Shown: positions 15,655-23,228 of the stretch, one piece after another | Position numbering within the stretch: the stretch's first letter is position 1 | Layout of the letters: each line of letters starts with the position of its first letter | NCBI GenBank assembly: GCA_017509245.1 | Contig: JAFWQC010000103.1 | Location: 1 to 64,000 of the forward strand | Source of the DNA: Clostridiales bacterium | GTDB taxonomy: Bacteria; Bacillota; Clostridia; Saccharofermentanales; Saccharofermentanaceae | Direction of reading: 5' to 3' | Length of the DNA stretch: 64,000 nucleotides | Made by a program: the position numbers and the translations under genes | Notes under the pieces: generated by a model | The model's database searches: none | What the model saw: the letters and a program-made list of their open reading frames with translations, nothing else | Told to the model about the DNA's origin: nothing

Positions 15655-15760
15655 TTCCGGTATTTTTTCCGGCTATAGCCGGAACTTTTACCGGAAAAAC
15701 AGGCCAAAACAGCAGAAATTCCGGTATTTTTTCCGGCTATAGCCGGAACTTTTACCGGAA
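15655..15760. repeat. Two direct copies of a nested CCGG palindrome
   Basis: Two 42-base copies (15655-15696 and 15719-15760) are separated by 22 bases. Each reads TTCCGGTA, T-run, TTCCGGC, TATA, GCCGGAA, CTTTT, ACCGGAA: an inner and an outer inverted repeat. The layout matches the CACGGC elements although the arm sequence is different. Confidence 0.85.
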
Positions 15761-15796
15761 CTTTTTGTCTTGAATAGATTGCAATCTAAAAACAAC

Positions 15797-16858
15797 TTAC
15801 CCGAAATACTTCACAAATGCTTTATTGTCATGAGTGAACAGCTCGTCACCAAGTCTGTCGGCGACCTCTATGACCGTCCTCTCATACGCACACTGCAAAG
15901 GTGACACCTTGTTCTCGCTTCCGGTATTCATACGGTTCGCACATCCGCACGAGTTGGTGCATCTGGTCTTAAGGTCACAATCGCGGCATGTCTCAGGGGT
16001 GTTGCTTTTCGCTGCGATCGACGCAAGACGCTCTTTGTCGAGCCCCTCGAAAACATTACCCATGTAATATTCCTCATCGTTTAAGAACGATGTGCACGGA
16101 TAGATATTTCCGTCAGGCGTGATGGAACTCTGCTTTACTCCGAGATGGCAGTGCTCGGCAGGATTCCTGCCGCGGACACATTCCCTTATCTTGCTCATGA
16201 GTGGCGAGACAAAATACTTTCTGCCTGCAATGAATTCGTCTCTTAAAAAGTCGGCGGTCTTATTGAGTTCTCTCCTGAAAACATCAATACCTTCATCAGT
16301 CCAGTTGACCCTGTAGCCATATGCCATGACGGTCGATACGTCTTTAAAACCCAGCGAGATCAGATATTTCACTGAATCGGAAAGCAGACCGCACGCCTTG
16401 GGATCCAGCGTGAGAAGCGCCATGGACTCCGGAATATATTTCAGAAGGAGTTTAGCCTTCTCTTCCAGGAGGCCGAAGGTCGAACTGCCGTCAGGAAATC
16501 TTCTTGAGATGTCCTGACCCATTCCGTCAAAAGAAAGACCGATCTTCATGCCGGTTTTGGAAGCTCTTTTAAGAAACTCCTCATCAAGAAGCGTTCCGTT
16601 CGTCGTCATCTTGCAGGAGAACTTGATTCCCGTCTCTGAAGACTTGGCTTCGCAGTAGTCGATTGCTTTATAGATCAGGTCTTTTTTAAGAAGAGGCTCG
16701 CCTCCGAAAAAAACAATACCCGCCCGTGTTCCTTTGGAAAAAGCGAGGTCGCAGGCTTTATACAAGACCTCCAAAGGCATGTCCTTCGGAGTCTTATTCC
16801 TTATACAATAGCTGCAATCCATGTTGCAGTTTTCTGTCAGATGCAGCGTAAAATTCAT
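15797..16858 (-). CDS. Radical SAM/SPASM peptide maturase
   Basis: A 353-residue radical SAM enzyme. The 4Fe-4S site CNMDCSYC (residues 11-18) is close to the N-terminus, followed by FFGGEPLLKK and MTTNGTLL typical of the SAM-binding barrel. The C-terminal SPASM region has many cysteines (CHLGV, YPCTSF, then CRDCDLKTRCTNSCGC at about 295-310) for auxiliary clusters. Such enzymes modify ribosomally made peptides. A 116-residue ORF with internal repeats ends 28 bases upstream on the same strand and is the likely substrate. No protease or exporter gene is adjacent. Confidence 0.88.
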   Translation of the reverse strand: MNFTLHLTENCNMDCSYCIRNKTPKDMPLEVLYKACDLAFSKGTRAGIVFFGGEPLLKKDLIYKAIDYCEAKSSETGIKFSCKMTTNGTLLDEEFLKRASKTGMKIGLSFDGMGQDISRRFPDGSSTFGLLEEKAKLLLKYIPESMALLTLDPKACGLLSDSVKYLISLGFKDVSTVMAYGYRVNWTDEGIDVFRRELNKTADFLRDEFIAGRKYFVSPLMSKIRECVRGRNPAEHCHLGVKQSSITPDGNIYPCTSFLNDEEYYMGNVFEGLDKERLASIAAKSNTPETCRDCDLKTRCTNSCGCANRMNTGSENKVSPLQCAYERTVIEVADRLGDELFTHDNKAFVKYFG

Positions 16859-16886
16859 TTGCCTTCAACCTCTAACCGCTTTAAGT

Positions 16887-17237
16887 TCAATCTTCTTCAT
16901 CGATAACATTTACTATGGCTTCACAAACAGAATCATCTGATGTCTCATCGTCATCATAGTAATCTTCATCAATAAACATATCGCCCTCGATCACAGGCTC
17001 TGTAAATTCCACCTGGGCCTCACCGGCAAGCTGCTCTACAACCTGGGTATCACCGCCAATTTTCTCTGCGACCTGGGTGTCACCGCCAAGCTGCGGTTCA
17101 TTGTACTCCGTGGTGGTCATTCCGCCCATGATCGCGGGACCGCAGCCCGTACCGAATACCGCAGTTGATCCGATAAGAGCAGCCACGCCAACAGCGTATA
17201 AAGGCTTCTTGTAATCGTGCTTAGGATCTATCTTCAT
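16887..17237 (-). CDS. Candidate radical SAM-modified peptide precursor
   Basis: This 116-residue protein has a charged start (MKIDPKHDYKKP), a hydrophobic stretch ending in GTGCGP (about residues 13-34), a repeat region with GGDTQVAEKI, GGDTQVVEQL and AGEAQVEFTE (about 52-80), and a very acidic tail ending near the single C-terminal Cys and VNVIDEED. It lies just before the SPASM maturase and shares its strand. The repeats are plausible modification sites. The hydrophobic start could be a signal or lipoprotein-like segment. The family was not recognised, so the precursor role is inferred from position and repeats. GGAGGG precedes the ATG. Confidence 0.7.
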   Translation of the reverse strand: MKIDPKHDYKKPLYAVGVAALIGSTAVFGTGCGPAIMGGMTTTEYNEPQLGGDTQVAEKIGGDTQVVEQLAGEAQVEFTEPVIEGDMFIDEDYYDDDETSDDSVCEAIVNVIDEED

Positions 17238-17341
17238 GTTTGTTCCCTCCGGTCAATTTCTTAACACCTTTTCCGGGCAGTTTTTTAGCGCCCGTTCACT
17301 TTATATACAGACAGGTGCGCGAAAATGTTGCACGGCGGAAA

Positions 17342-17638
17342 TCAGATCTGATCCTTCACTTCAGCCGCCTTCCACGGGACAAGCCTGCCGTCAGACATCA
17401 TCATCTTCTCATTATCTTCATAGACGGTAATAAAGCCCAAAAGCGTGAACCGCTCTCTCATATCCAGGGAATAGTCATTATGTGCGCCGGTGCAGCTGTA
17501 ATCGTATTGCCAGATGAGGGATCTGTAGTAAGTAACGCTTCCATTCTCATAAGCAGCATCGTAATCGTCTACCTTTACAAGGAAAGGTATATTCGCCAGA
17601 ACGAGAACAATAATTATGATACCTATTGCTTTCCTCAT
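17342..17638 (-). CDS. Small membrane-anchored protein
   Basis: A 98-residue protein with an N-terminal hydrophobic segment (IGIIIIVLVLANIPFLV, residues 5-21) followed by a polar extracytoplasmic region rich in Tyr and Asp. It lies 104 bases upstream of the candidate peptide precursor on the same strand. The family was not recognised. It may be an unrelated neighbour or an accessory factor. The start has only a weak purine stretch before it. Confidence 0.55.
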   Translation of the reverse strand: MRKAIGIIIIVLVLANIPFLVKVDDYDAAYENGSVTYYRSLIWQYDYSCTGAHNDYSLDMRERFTLLGFITVYEDNEKMMMSDGRLVPWKAAEVKDQI

Positions 17639-17760
17639 TTATTCCGCCCCCCCGGTTGACCATATTATACAATGCCAAAAGCAAACTTTGATGATGCCGG
17701 CCGGCAAAATATCGCGGGATAAAACCGCTATCTCAGGTTCCTGTCGCCACCACGGGTACG

Positions 17761-17916
17761 TCATGTGTGCACAAGTTCGTCGCCCACCTCAACGGATCCC
17801 TTAACAAGTTTTTTATATGAGGAGTATCTCTTATATGCAGGAATAAAACTCGTTCTGAAGAAGTGGGCGAGAACTAAAAGTGCGATAACTGTCAGGAGAG
17901 GTATTATAACCTGCAA
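17761..17916 (-). CDS. Possible short membrane protein or gene remnant
   Basis: Within an otherwise gene-free stretch (17639-18073) the minus strand has a 51-codon frame. It has a strongly hydrophobic N-terminus (VIIPLLTVIALLVLAHFF) and a basic, hydrophilic end (KRYSSYKKLVKGSVEVGDEL). The only start is TTG at 17916 with no ribosome binding site. It could be a decayed gene. The rest of the stretch shows nothing I can name. Confidence 0.3.
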   Translation of the reverse strand: MQVIIPLLTVIALLVLAHFFRTSFIPAYKRYSSYKKLVKGSVEVGDELVHT

Positions 17917-18073
17917 TTTTTGTATTTATCAGATGGCGTTGATGCATTATATCCCATCCAATGTCTCCTCCCCTTCGCATTTAAAGATTAGCACGGGAAA
18001 AGAAACACTTACAGCGGATAAACTCTATCTGTTATACCGATAAATACGTGAAATTTCAGTTTATATCCCTGTT

Positions 18074-18673
18074 TCAGGGAAGCGAGTATTCACTTGTCTT
18101 GAATACGCCGATCGGTTCGCCGTCACAGCTTACGACGTATACTTCATCACCTGATTCAAGACCTTTGTAATGGTAATTATTTACGTGTGCGAAAGTATCG
18201 TCGTCGAAATAGATCGTGTATGTTTTTCCGCTCCTTGAATACTTCTTATCGGTCACTGTTTTCGAGACCACGGAAGGAGTATCCGCAAAAGCATTTCCGA
18301 CACCCTCGGCATTGAACTTGTTCCTCGTGCCGAGAATGCAGGCCGTAACAACGACAAAGACAAGCATGACTATGAATATCCATTTCGTCTTATCCTTGAT
18401 CCAGCGCTTCAGGCACGGCACTATGAGCAGTATGAACGCTGATATCGGAACAACATACTTTAAGAACGTCATGTACTTTAAAGTGTTAAGGAACTTCTCA
18501 TCAAGAACATGCCCGGAAGGAACATAAGGTGCAGCTTCCGCATACAGGAAGAATCCGAATCCCAGGAAGACTAATCCGATCCATACGATATCGAGCGGCT
18601 TTATTTTTTTACCGGTTTTCTTTGGTTCTGTATCAGGTACATATTCGTCGTATCCGTTATAATCGTTTTCCAT
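18074..18673 (-). CDS. Membrane protein of unknown function
   Basis: About 199 residues: an acidic start (MENDYNGYDEYVPD), a first membrane segment (about residues 27-47), two more (about 71-88 and 96-115), and a C-terminal soluble domain that looks like a short beta-rich module (YTIYFDDDTFAHVNNYHYKGLESGDEVYVVSC). It is the last gene of a run of five genes on the minus strand. A GGGGGT site precedes ATG 18673. The family was not recognised. Confidence 0.65.
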   Translation of the reverse strand: MENDYNGYDEYVPDTEPKKTGKKIKPLDIVWIGLVFLGFGFFLYAEAAPYVPSGHVLDEKFLNTLKYMTFLKYVVPISAFILLIVPCLKRWIKDKTKWIFIVMLVFVVVTACILGTRNKFNAEGVGNAFADTPSVVSKTVTDKKYSRSGKTYTIYFDDDTFAHVNNYHYKGLESGDEVYVVSCDGEPIGVFKTSEYSLP

Positions 18674-18715
18674 AACTACCCCCGTGAACAGCTTTGCTGT
18701 CATTCAATTTCCGGT

Positions 18716-19129
18716 TCAGACGAGATCCTTCTTAAAGAAATACTTGCTAAGTTTAGGATCTTCGTCCTCACGCACGAACTCGATCTCAAACCCCAGTTTC
18801 TTATAGAATTCCGGCGCCTGAAAACCGAATGTCGTAAGCGTTATCTTGGTATATCCTTTGCCCTTGTATTCATTCTCGACCGCCTGCACGAGCTTACTTC
18901 CGGTACCTGCTCTTCTGCATTTGCTGCTGACGATCAGATCTCCGATGTGGACCTCGTTATAGTATGCGCGGCCTGTGATGACACCTATAAGATTACCATT
19001 ATCCTCTGCGGTAAAACAGTACTCGTCGTAATTAAGCACAACGCCGTTCTGCGCACCGTAAGATGAGAATTCGCTGTTGATAAATTCGCCTGTCTTATCA
19101 TCGATCTGTTCAATACGCTTTATGTTCAT
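18716..19129 (-). CDS. GNAT-family N-acetyltransferase
   Basis: A 137-residue acetyltransferase. The acetyl-CoA binding region reads VSSKCRRAGTGSKLVQAVEN (about residues 69-88, the R/Q-x-x-G-x-G/A motif), followed by ITLTTFGFQAPEFYKKLGFE with the usual late Tyr and GF. The substrate is unknown. It starts six bases after the stop of the methyltransferase gene, with GAAAGGG before the ATG, in the same operon. Confidence 0.85.
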   Translation of the reverse strand: MNIKRIEQIDDKTGEFINSEFSSYGAQNGVVLNYDEYCFTAEDNGNLIGVITGRAYYNEVHIGDLIVSSKCRRAGTGSKLVQAVENEYKGKGYTKITLTTFGFQAPEFYKKLGFEIEFVREDEDPKLSKYFFKKDLV

Positions 19130-19134
19130 GCCTT

Positions 19135-19758
19135 TTATCCCTTTCTGTAATCAAGCCTTACGAGCGCTTTCCCGTTCGGAAGGGCGTGTGTCTCATTTAA
19201 GATCAATGAATATCCTGCCTCACCCATCGTCTTTGTCAGTTCGTTCTCCTCCATCTGGTGATGAACCTCATCAAGCCTGTCAAATGCGTGCAGATACGGT
19301 GAATCTGACACCCATGCATTCACGTCTTTATTGATCTGAATAACGCACGAGACATATTCAGGATCGATCTTTTTTACCGCATCTCGAAAAGCCTCATAGC
19401 CGATATACTCAACCAGCAGGTCAGCGATTACAAGGTCAGCATGAGGCAATCTGTCAGTTTCATTTATAAGGTCGATCTTAAGGAGTTTAAGAACATCGGA
19501 AAGCTCCGGAAATCTCTCTTTAGCAGTCTTCAGATATCCCTCGTTTATATCGATCCCATAGACAGTCTGATACTTATTTCTGTCTACATGCTCAAGGCCG
19601 TTTCCGCCCGCCACTCCGAGCACCATGGAAGTCGTGACAGGATAACGTTCAAACTGATCCTTCATCAGTGAATTCAATGTCTGAAGCTGCATTACGGAAT
19701 CAAGCTTCATGTGATTCTCGTAATCGCTTAGGTTAATTTCTTCCCACGGATTATTCAT
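19135..19758 (-). CDS. Class I SAM-dependent methyltransferase
   Basis: About 207 residues with a Rossmann-type methyltransferase core: motif I MVLGVAGGNGLEH (about residues 46-58), an acidic residue ending the second strand (YGIDINEGYL), and a fourth strand ADLVIADLLVEYIGY. The substrate is unknown. ATG 19758 is preferred because an earlier start would overlap the upstream gene, whose stop is at 19764. Confidence 0.75.
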   Translation of the reverse strand: MNNPWEEINLSDYENHMKLDSVMQLQTLNSLMKDQFERYPVTTSMVLGVAGGNGLEHVDRNKYQTVYGIDINEGYLKTAKERFPELSDVLKLLKIDLINETDRLPHADLVIADLLVEYIGYEAFRDAVKKIDPEYVSCVIQINKDVNAWVSDSPYLHAFDRLDEVHHQMEENELTKTMGEAGYSLILNETHALPNGKALVRLDYRKG

Positions 19759-19763
19759 GTTAT

Positions 19764-20312
19764 TTATGCCGTTCCATCCCTGTATTTTCTTATCGGATCG
19801 TCGGTCCACACGTGCGCTTCGATGTAGCGCTCAGGACCTTTGGAACCGTCGTCATTCCAGTCCTGAGGAAGACCGTATTTTGCGATCACTTCCAGTATCT
19901 CTTCGTATGTATAGACCTTTCTTCTATACTCTTTGCCGTCGTTGACTCTCGGGCTGAAAGTCGGCATCGAATCGCCGTAAGTAAAAGAGATCTTGCGCGT
20001 GTCGAATTCCTCAATCGGGATCTTAATGAATGAACCATCCTCATACCATGTCGAAAGCCACGGGCTGTGCTCCACGACCATGTAATGAGGTGACGCAATA
20101 TCCATAATTCCGCCCTTGGATGCAAACTCTTTTCTTAAGATCGCTTCGCAGTTTGAGCGCTTCTTTATGTAGTCTGGATCTCTTTTCGCGCACATGGAAT
20201 CAGGGCGCTCATTCTTCATCTGATCGAGAATCGAGTTGCCCTCTTCAAGCGGGACCTGTGTCACACTCCTGAACGGTCCTGACCTTTTGTCAAAGTAATG
20301 GTAAAGATACAT
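19764..20312 (-). CDS. Conserved hypothetical protein
   Basis: A 182-residue soluble protein starting MYLYHYFDKRSGPFRSVTQV. Proteins with this start are common in Clostridia and have no assigned function as far as I can tell. No catalytic motif or membrane segment is evident. It starts three bases after the truncated HD-GYP gene and is followed by the methyltransferase, so it is the second gene of the run 20807 to 18074. Confidence 0.7.
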   Translation of the reverse strand: MYLYHYFDKRSGPFRSVTQVPLEEGNSILDQMKNERPDSMCAKRDPDYIKKRSNCEAILRKEFASKGGIMDIASPHYMVVEHSPWLSTWYEDGSFIKIPIEEFDTRKISFTYGDSMPTFSPRVNDGKEYRRKVYTYEEILEVIAKYGLPQDWNDDGSKGPERYIEAHVWTDDPIRKYRDGTA

Positions 20313-20315
20313 ACC

Positions 20316-20807
20316 TTAGGAGTATATCCTAATATTCGTGATCGCGCACTGGTCTCCTGAAAGCGCAACATAGATCTTGTCGACCGGCACCTTAACATTC
20401 ACGGTGACCTTCTGAGGCGATATTATTATGCCCGTAGATACGTCATCCCTGTGCTCTGTGATGACAAGCTCATCGTCTATCGTCGGCTGGTTGATGACAT
20501 CCTTTTCCTTCATCTTGTACTTCGTATCCTGATCGATCAGGTGGATCATGATGTTCGCAAACTTAGGATCGAACTGCGTGCCCGCGCAGCGCACGATCTC
20601 CTCACGCACATTCTGCTGAGGGATAGGGTCACGGTAGCTTCTGCTCGAAGTCATTGCATCGTACGCATCCGCTACGGATATGATCCTCGCGATCTCAGGA
20701 ATATCAGTGCCCTTAAGCTTATTTGGATACCCTGTGCCGTCGTAGCGCTCATGATGGAAATTCGCACCGATGCTAAGATACGGATACAAAGAAAAGATTC
20801 TTGACAA
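20316..20807 (-). pseudogene. HD-GYP domain fragment, N-terminus missing
   Basis: The 163-codon frame holds only the second half of an HD-GYP phosphodiesterase: [11 protein letters not shown] (residues 18-28) with the GYP motif, then [18 protein letters not shown] and GTQFDP. The HD metal site that should precede it by some 60-80 residues is absent, because a stop lies just upstream in frame. A C-terminal beta-rich part of about 75 residues follows. The only start is TTG, behind GAGGGAG. The break lies at the promoter of the divergent TetR operon, which suggests that the arrival of that cassette cut the gene. Complete enzymes degrade cyclic di-GMP; this one is unlikely to. Confidence 0.7.
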
Positions 20808-20820
20808 TTTTCTCCCTCAG

Positions 20821-20869
20821 TTGACAGGCTAATTCGGATTAGCTATACTTTGGCTAATTTGAATTAGCC
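20821..20869 (+). promoter_or_regulatory. TetR operon promoter with two operators
   Basis: TTGACA (20821-20826) and TATACT (20844-20849) are 17 bases apart. One inverted repeat, GCTAAT-TCGG-ATTAGC (20828-20843), fills the spacer. A second, GGCTAATT-TG-AATTAGCC (20852-20869), covers the expected start site. Both are the size of TetR operators, so the regulator probably represses itself and the two reductase genes. Confidence 0.8.
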
Positions 20870-20886
20870 GATTTGTGAGGTCAATC

Positions 20887-21504
20887 ATGGATACAAAGCA
20901 CAGGATAATCGATGAAGCACTTACCCTCTTCTCCGAGAAGGGCTATGCCAACGTCTTCGTCGGCGACATCGCGGAAAGAGTCGGCATCAAGGCGCCTTCG
21001 CTCTATAAGCACTATAAGAATAAGCGGGCGATTTTCGATGCCATAATAGAAGAAATGAATCTGCGGTTCGCCGAACAGGCAAAATCTCTCAACATCAACG
21101 GAACCGACGCCGTGGCCGACTCCGGCATCTATGAGAACATGTCCGAGGAATCCCTTCTCAGACTCGGGCGCGAACTCTTCCTGTATTTCCTCCACGACGA
21201 CTACAACAGCCGCTTCAGAAAGATGCTCACGATCGAACAGTTCAACAACAAAGAATTAGCTGATATGTACTCCAAGATCTACGTCGACGATCCACTCTCA
21301 TATCAGGGAATGCTCCTCGGAATGATCACTGCCGCCGGCATGCTCCACACTGATAATGTTGAGATAATGACCATTCACTTCTACGCGCCGATATACTATC
21401 TGCTCACGATCTGCGACAGGGAGCCTGACAGGGAACCGTGGGCGCTTAAGACTATGGACGATCACATCAGGCAATTTAACCGCCTCTACGGGAGAACAGC
21501 GTAA
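20887..21504 (+). CDS. TetR-family transcription repressor
   Basis: A 205-residue regulator with an N-terminal TetR helix-turn-helix (about residues 5-50: IIDEALTLFSEKGYANVFVGDIAERVGIKAPSLYKHYKNK) and a helical ligand-binding C-terminus. GTGAGG precedes ATG 20887. The stop and the start of the first reductase are adjacent, so all three genes form one autoregulated operon. The ligand is unknown; it is likely to be an electrophile or quinone-like compound given the targets (inference). Confidence 0.9.
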   Translation: MDTKHRIIDEALTLFSEKGYANVFVGDIAERVGIKAPSLYKHYKNKRAIFDAIIEEMNLRFAEQAKSLNINGTDAVADSGIYENMSEESLLRLGRELFLYFLHDDYNSRFRKMLTIEQFNNKELADMYSKIYVDDPLSYQGMLLGMITAAGMLHTDNVEIMTIHFYAPIYYLLTICDREPDREPWALKTMDDHIRQFNRLYGRTA

Positions 21505-22308
21505 ATGAAAGTTTTGGTTATCGACGGCTGCGGGAGAAAAGGAAACACCTGGGAACTCACTCAATGTGCAGTTGACGCGATCCGCGGGAAATATCCTGAC
21601 ACGGTCTTTGAGGAACTCGTTCTTGCAAAGATCAATCTGCCTTTGTGCACCGGCTGCAGCAACTGCTTCAGGCTCGGCCACGAAGCGTGCCCGCACTACG
21701 GCACAATGAAAGACATCATCAAAAAGATCGATGATTCTGACGGCGTGATAATCTGCTCGACAACCTACAACTTCAGAGAGACAGGCTACATCAAAAACCT
21801 CTTCGACCACATGTGCTCCATGCTTCACAGACCATACTTCTATAAAGGCAAAGCACTGGTAATAACCACTGCCGGCGGGGTCGGTCAGGCACAATGTGCT
21901 GAGAGTATCGCTTCATCACTAGCAGGGATCGGGTTTAACAGATGTTATAAATCGTCCTTCGCATCAGTCAGCTGGAACGCATACGAACCGCGCGAAAAGG
22001 ATATCAGAAAGATCACTCAGGCCGCTTTGAAATTCGCATCTGATGCGGCATCAGGAAAACTCCACAGTCCCAAGCTCAAGAACCTTATGCCCTACAACAT
22101 AATGCGCGGTATGGGGCAGCACTACACTTCTGATTCGGAATACCCCACCATGGACGGTATTTGGTGGACAGCGCCGGAGCGACGGGCCTCGGCATATTTT
22201 CCGCAGGTAAAGATATCCGTGTTTAAGAGGTTGTTCGGGAGTGTATTTTTCGCGCTCGGGAAAGCATTGGGCGGTTTCAAAAACATGAAAGTTACTTACA
22301 GAAAATAA
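21505..22308 (+). CDS. NAD(P)H-dependent flavodoxin-like oxidoreductase
   Basis: A 267-residue flavoprotein. The N-terminus MKVLVIDGCGRKGNTWEL is the flavodoxin-like FMN phosphate loop. A cysteine group CTGCSNCFRLGHEACPHYG (about residues 49-67) is typical of the iron-sulfur flavoprotein-like branch. CSTTYNFRETGYIKNLFDH follows as in NADPH-dependent FMN reductases. It may reduce quinones or nitro compounds. A C-terminal extension of about 70 residues is amphipathic. It is the second gene of the TetR operon and paralogous to the next gene. Confidence 0.82.
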   Translation: MKVLVIDGCGRKGNTWELTQCAVDAIRGKYPDTVFEELVLAKINLPLCTGCSNCFRLGHEACPHYGTMKDIIKKIDDSDGVIICSTTYNFRETGYIKNLFDHMCSMLHRPYFYKGKALVITTAGGVGQAQCAESIASSLAGIGFNRCYKSSFASVSWNAYEPREKDIRKITQAALKFASDAASGKLHSPKLKNLMPYNIMRGMGQHYTSDSEYPTMDGIWWTAPERRASAYFPQVKISVFKRLFGSVFFALGKALGGFKNMKVTYRK

Positions 22309-22321
22309 GGAGAGAAACAAA

Positions 22322-23071
22322 ATGAAAGTTGTAATGATACACGGGCAGAACCACAAAGGCAGCACTTACAACATCGGCAGGCAGATCGCGGAAAAGATTG
22401 TCGGCAGCGGGGTCGGTGATAAGATTACCGGTAGCGAGGTCGCTGAAAAGATTGCCGGGAGCGGGAACATCGTGGAGTTCTTTCTTCCGCGAGATCTTAA
22501 CCACTTCTGTATCGGCTGTTACAAATGCATTGAAGACGTGACGGCATGCCCTTTCTTCGAGGAAAAGAACAGGATAATGTCCGAAGTCGAATCTGCCGAC
22601 ATCCTGATATTCACTTCACCAACATACTGTCTTAGAGAAAGCGGACCAATGAAGAGCTTTCTTGACCTTACCTTCAATTACTGGATGTCACACAGGCCGA
22701 GACAATGCATGTTCAGCAAGAAAGCAATCGTGATCTCCACATGCGCGGGCAGCGGAGCAAATAAAACGGTCAAAGCTATCTCGGAGGCGCTGTTTTATTG
22801 GGGTGTCCCTTATATTGTGAAATACGGTATCGGCGTTCAGGCCATGAGCTGGGACGGAATTTCTGATAAGAAAAAGCAGAAGATCGATAAGGACACAACA
22901 AGGATAGCGCGTAAAGTTCTTGCTAAAAAGAATGTGCGCGTTGGGGGGAAGACAAGGGTGCTTTTCGCGCTCATGAGAATGATGCAGAAAGCAAACTTCG
23001 GCTCCGGCGAGGCAGACAGGAAATACTGGGAAGAACAGGGCTGGCTGGATAAGAAGAGACCGTGGGGGTAA
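22322..23071 (+). CDS. Flavodoxin-like oxidoreductase with a 9-residue repeat insert
   Basis: A 249-residue paralogue of the preceding gene, with the FMN loop IHGQNHKGSTYNIGR (residues 5-19), CIGCYKCIEDVTACPFF and FTSPTYCLRESGPMKSFLDLTF. Between the first helix and the second strand it carries three in-frame copies of a 9-residue unit (EKIVGSGVG, DKITGSEVA, EKIAGSGNI; 22390-22470), absent from the paralogue. They look like a recent expansion of helix 1. AAGGAG precedes the ATG. It is the third gene of the TetR operon. Confidence 0.82.
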   Translation: MKVVMIHGQNHKGSTYNIGRQIAEKIVGSGVGDKITGSEVAEKIAGSGNIVEFFLPRDLNHFCIGCYKCIEDVTACPFFEEKNRIMSEVESADILIFTSPTYCLRESGPMKSFLDLTFNYWMSHRPRQCMFSKKAIVISTCAGSGANKTVKAISEALFYWGVPYIVKYGIGVQAMSWDGISDKKKQKIDKDTTRIARKVLAKKNVRVGGKTRVLFALMRMMQKANFGSGEADRKYWEEQGWLDKKRPWG

Positions 23072-23095
23072 AAGATTTGCAGGCTTGATACTCTA

Positions 23096-23206
23096 TAGCA
23101 CCTGCTTCGCAATGGCCGTCAAGGGACGCTGCCGCTTGGCTTTGCCACCCTTGACCGCATGCTTGCAGGTGCTAAGCAGGGTTTAAGAGTTGGGATACCC
23201 CAACTC
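23096..23206 (-). repeat. Two-hairpin palindromic element, family 1 copy 3
   Basis: On the minus strand it starts with hairpin A (AGAGTTGGG and its complement, 23206-23186). Hairpin B follows, with outer arms TAGCACCTGC/GCAGGTGCTA (23174-23165 and 23105-23096) and inner arms GGTCAAGGG/CCCTTGACGGC. It lies right after the stop of the nuclease-like gene, on the same strand. Confidence 0.82.
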
Positions 23207-23228
23207 TCATCTGAAGATGGAGTTTTTA

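Noticed and set aside
15655..15760. Possible CRISPR repeats here and at 24338-24440
   Set aside because: Only two copies each, the repeats are nested palindromes separated by 20-22 bases, and no cas genes are present.
17765..18043. A 92-codon frame on the plus strand
   Set aside because: No ribosome binding site or family features; the opposite strand has a more protein-like hydrophobic frame.
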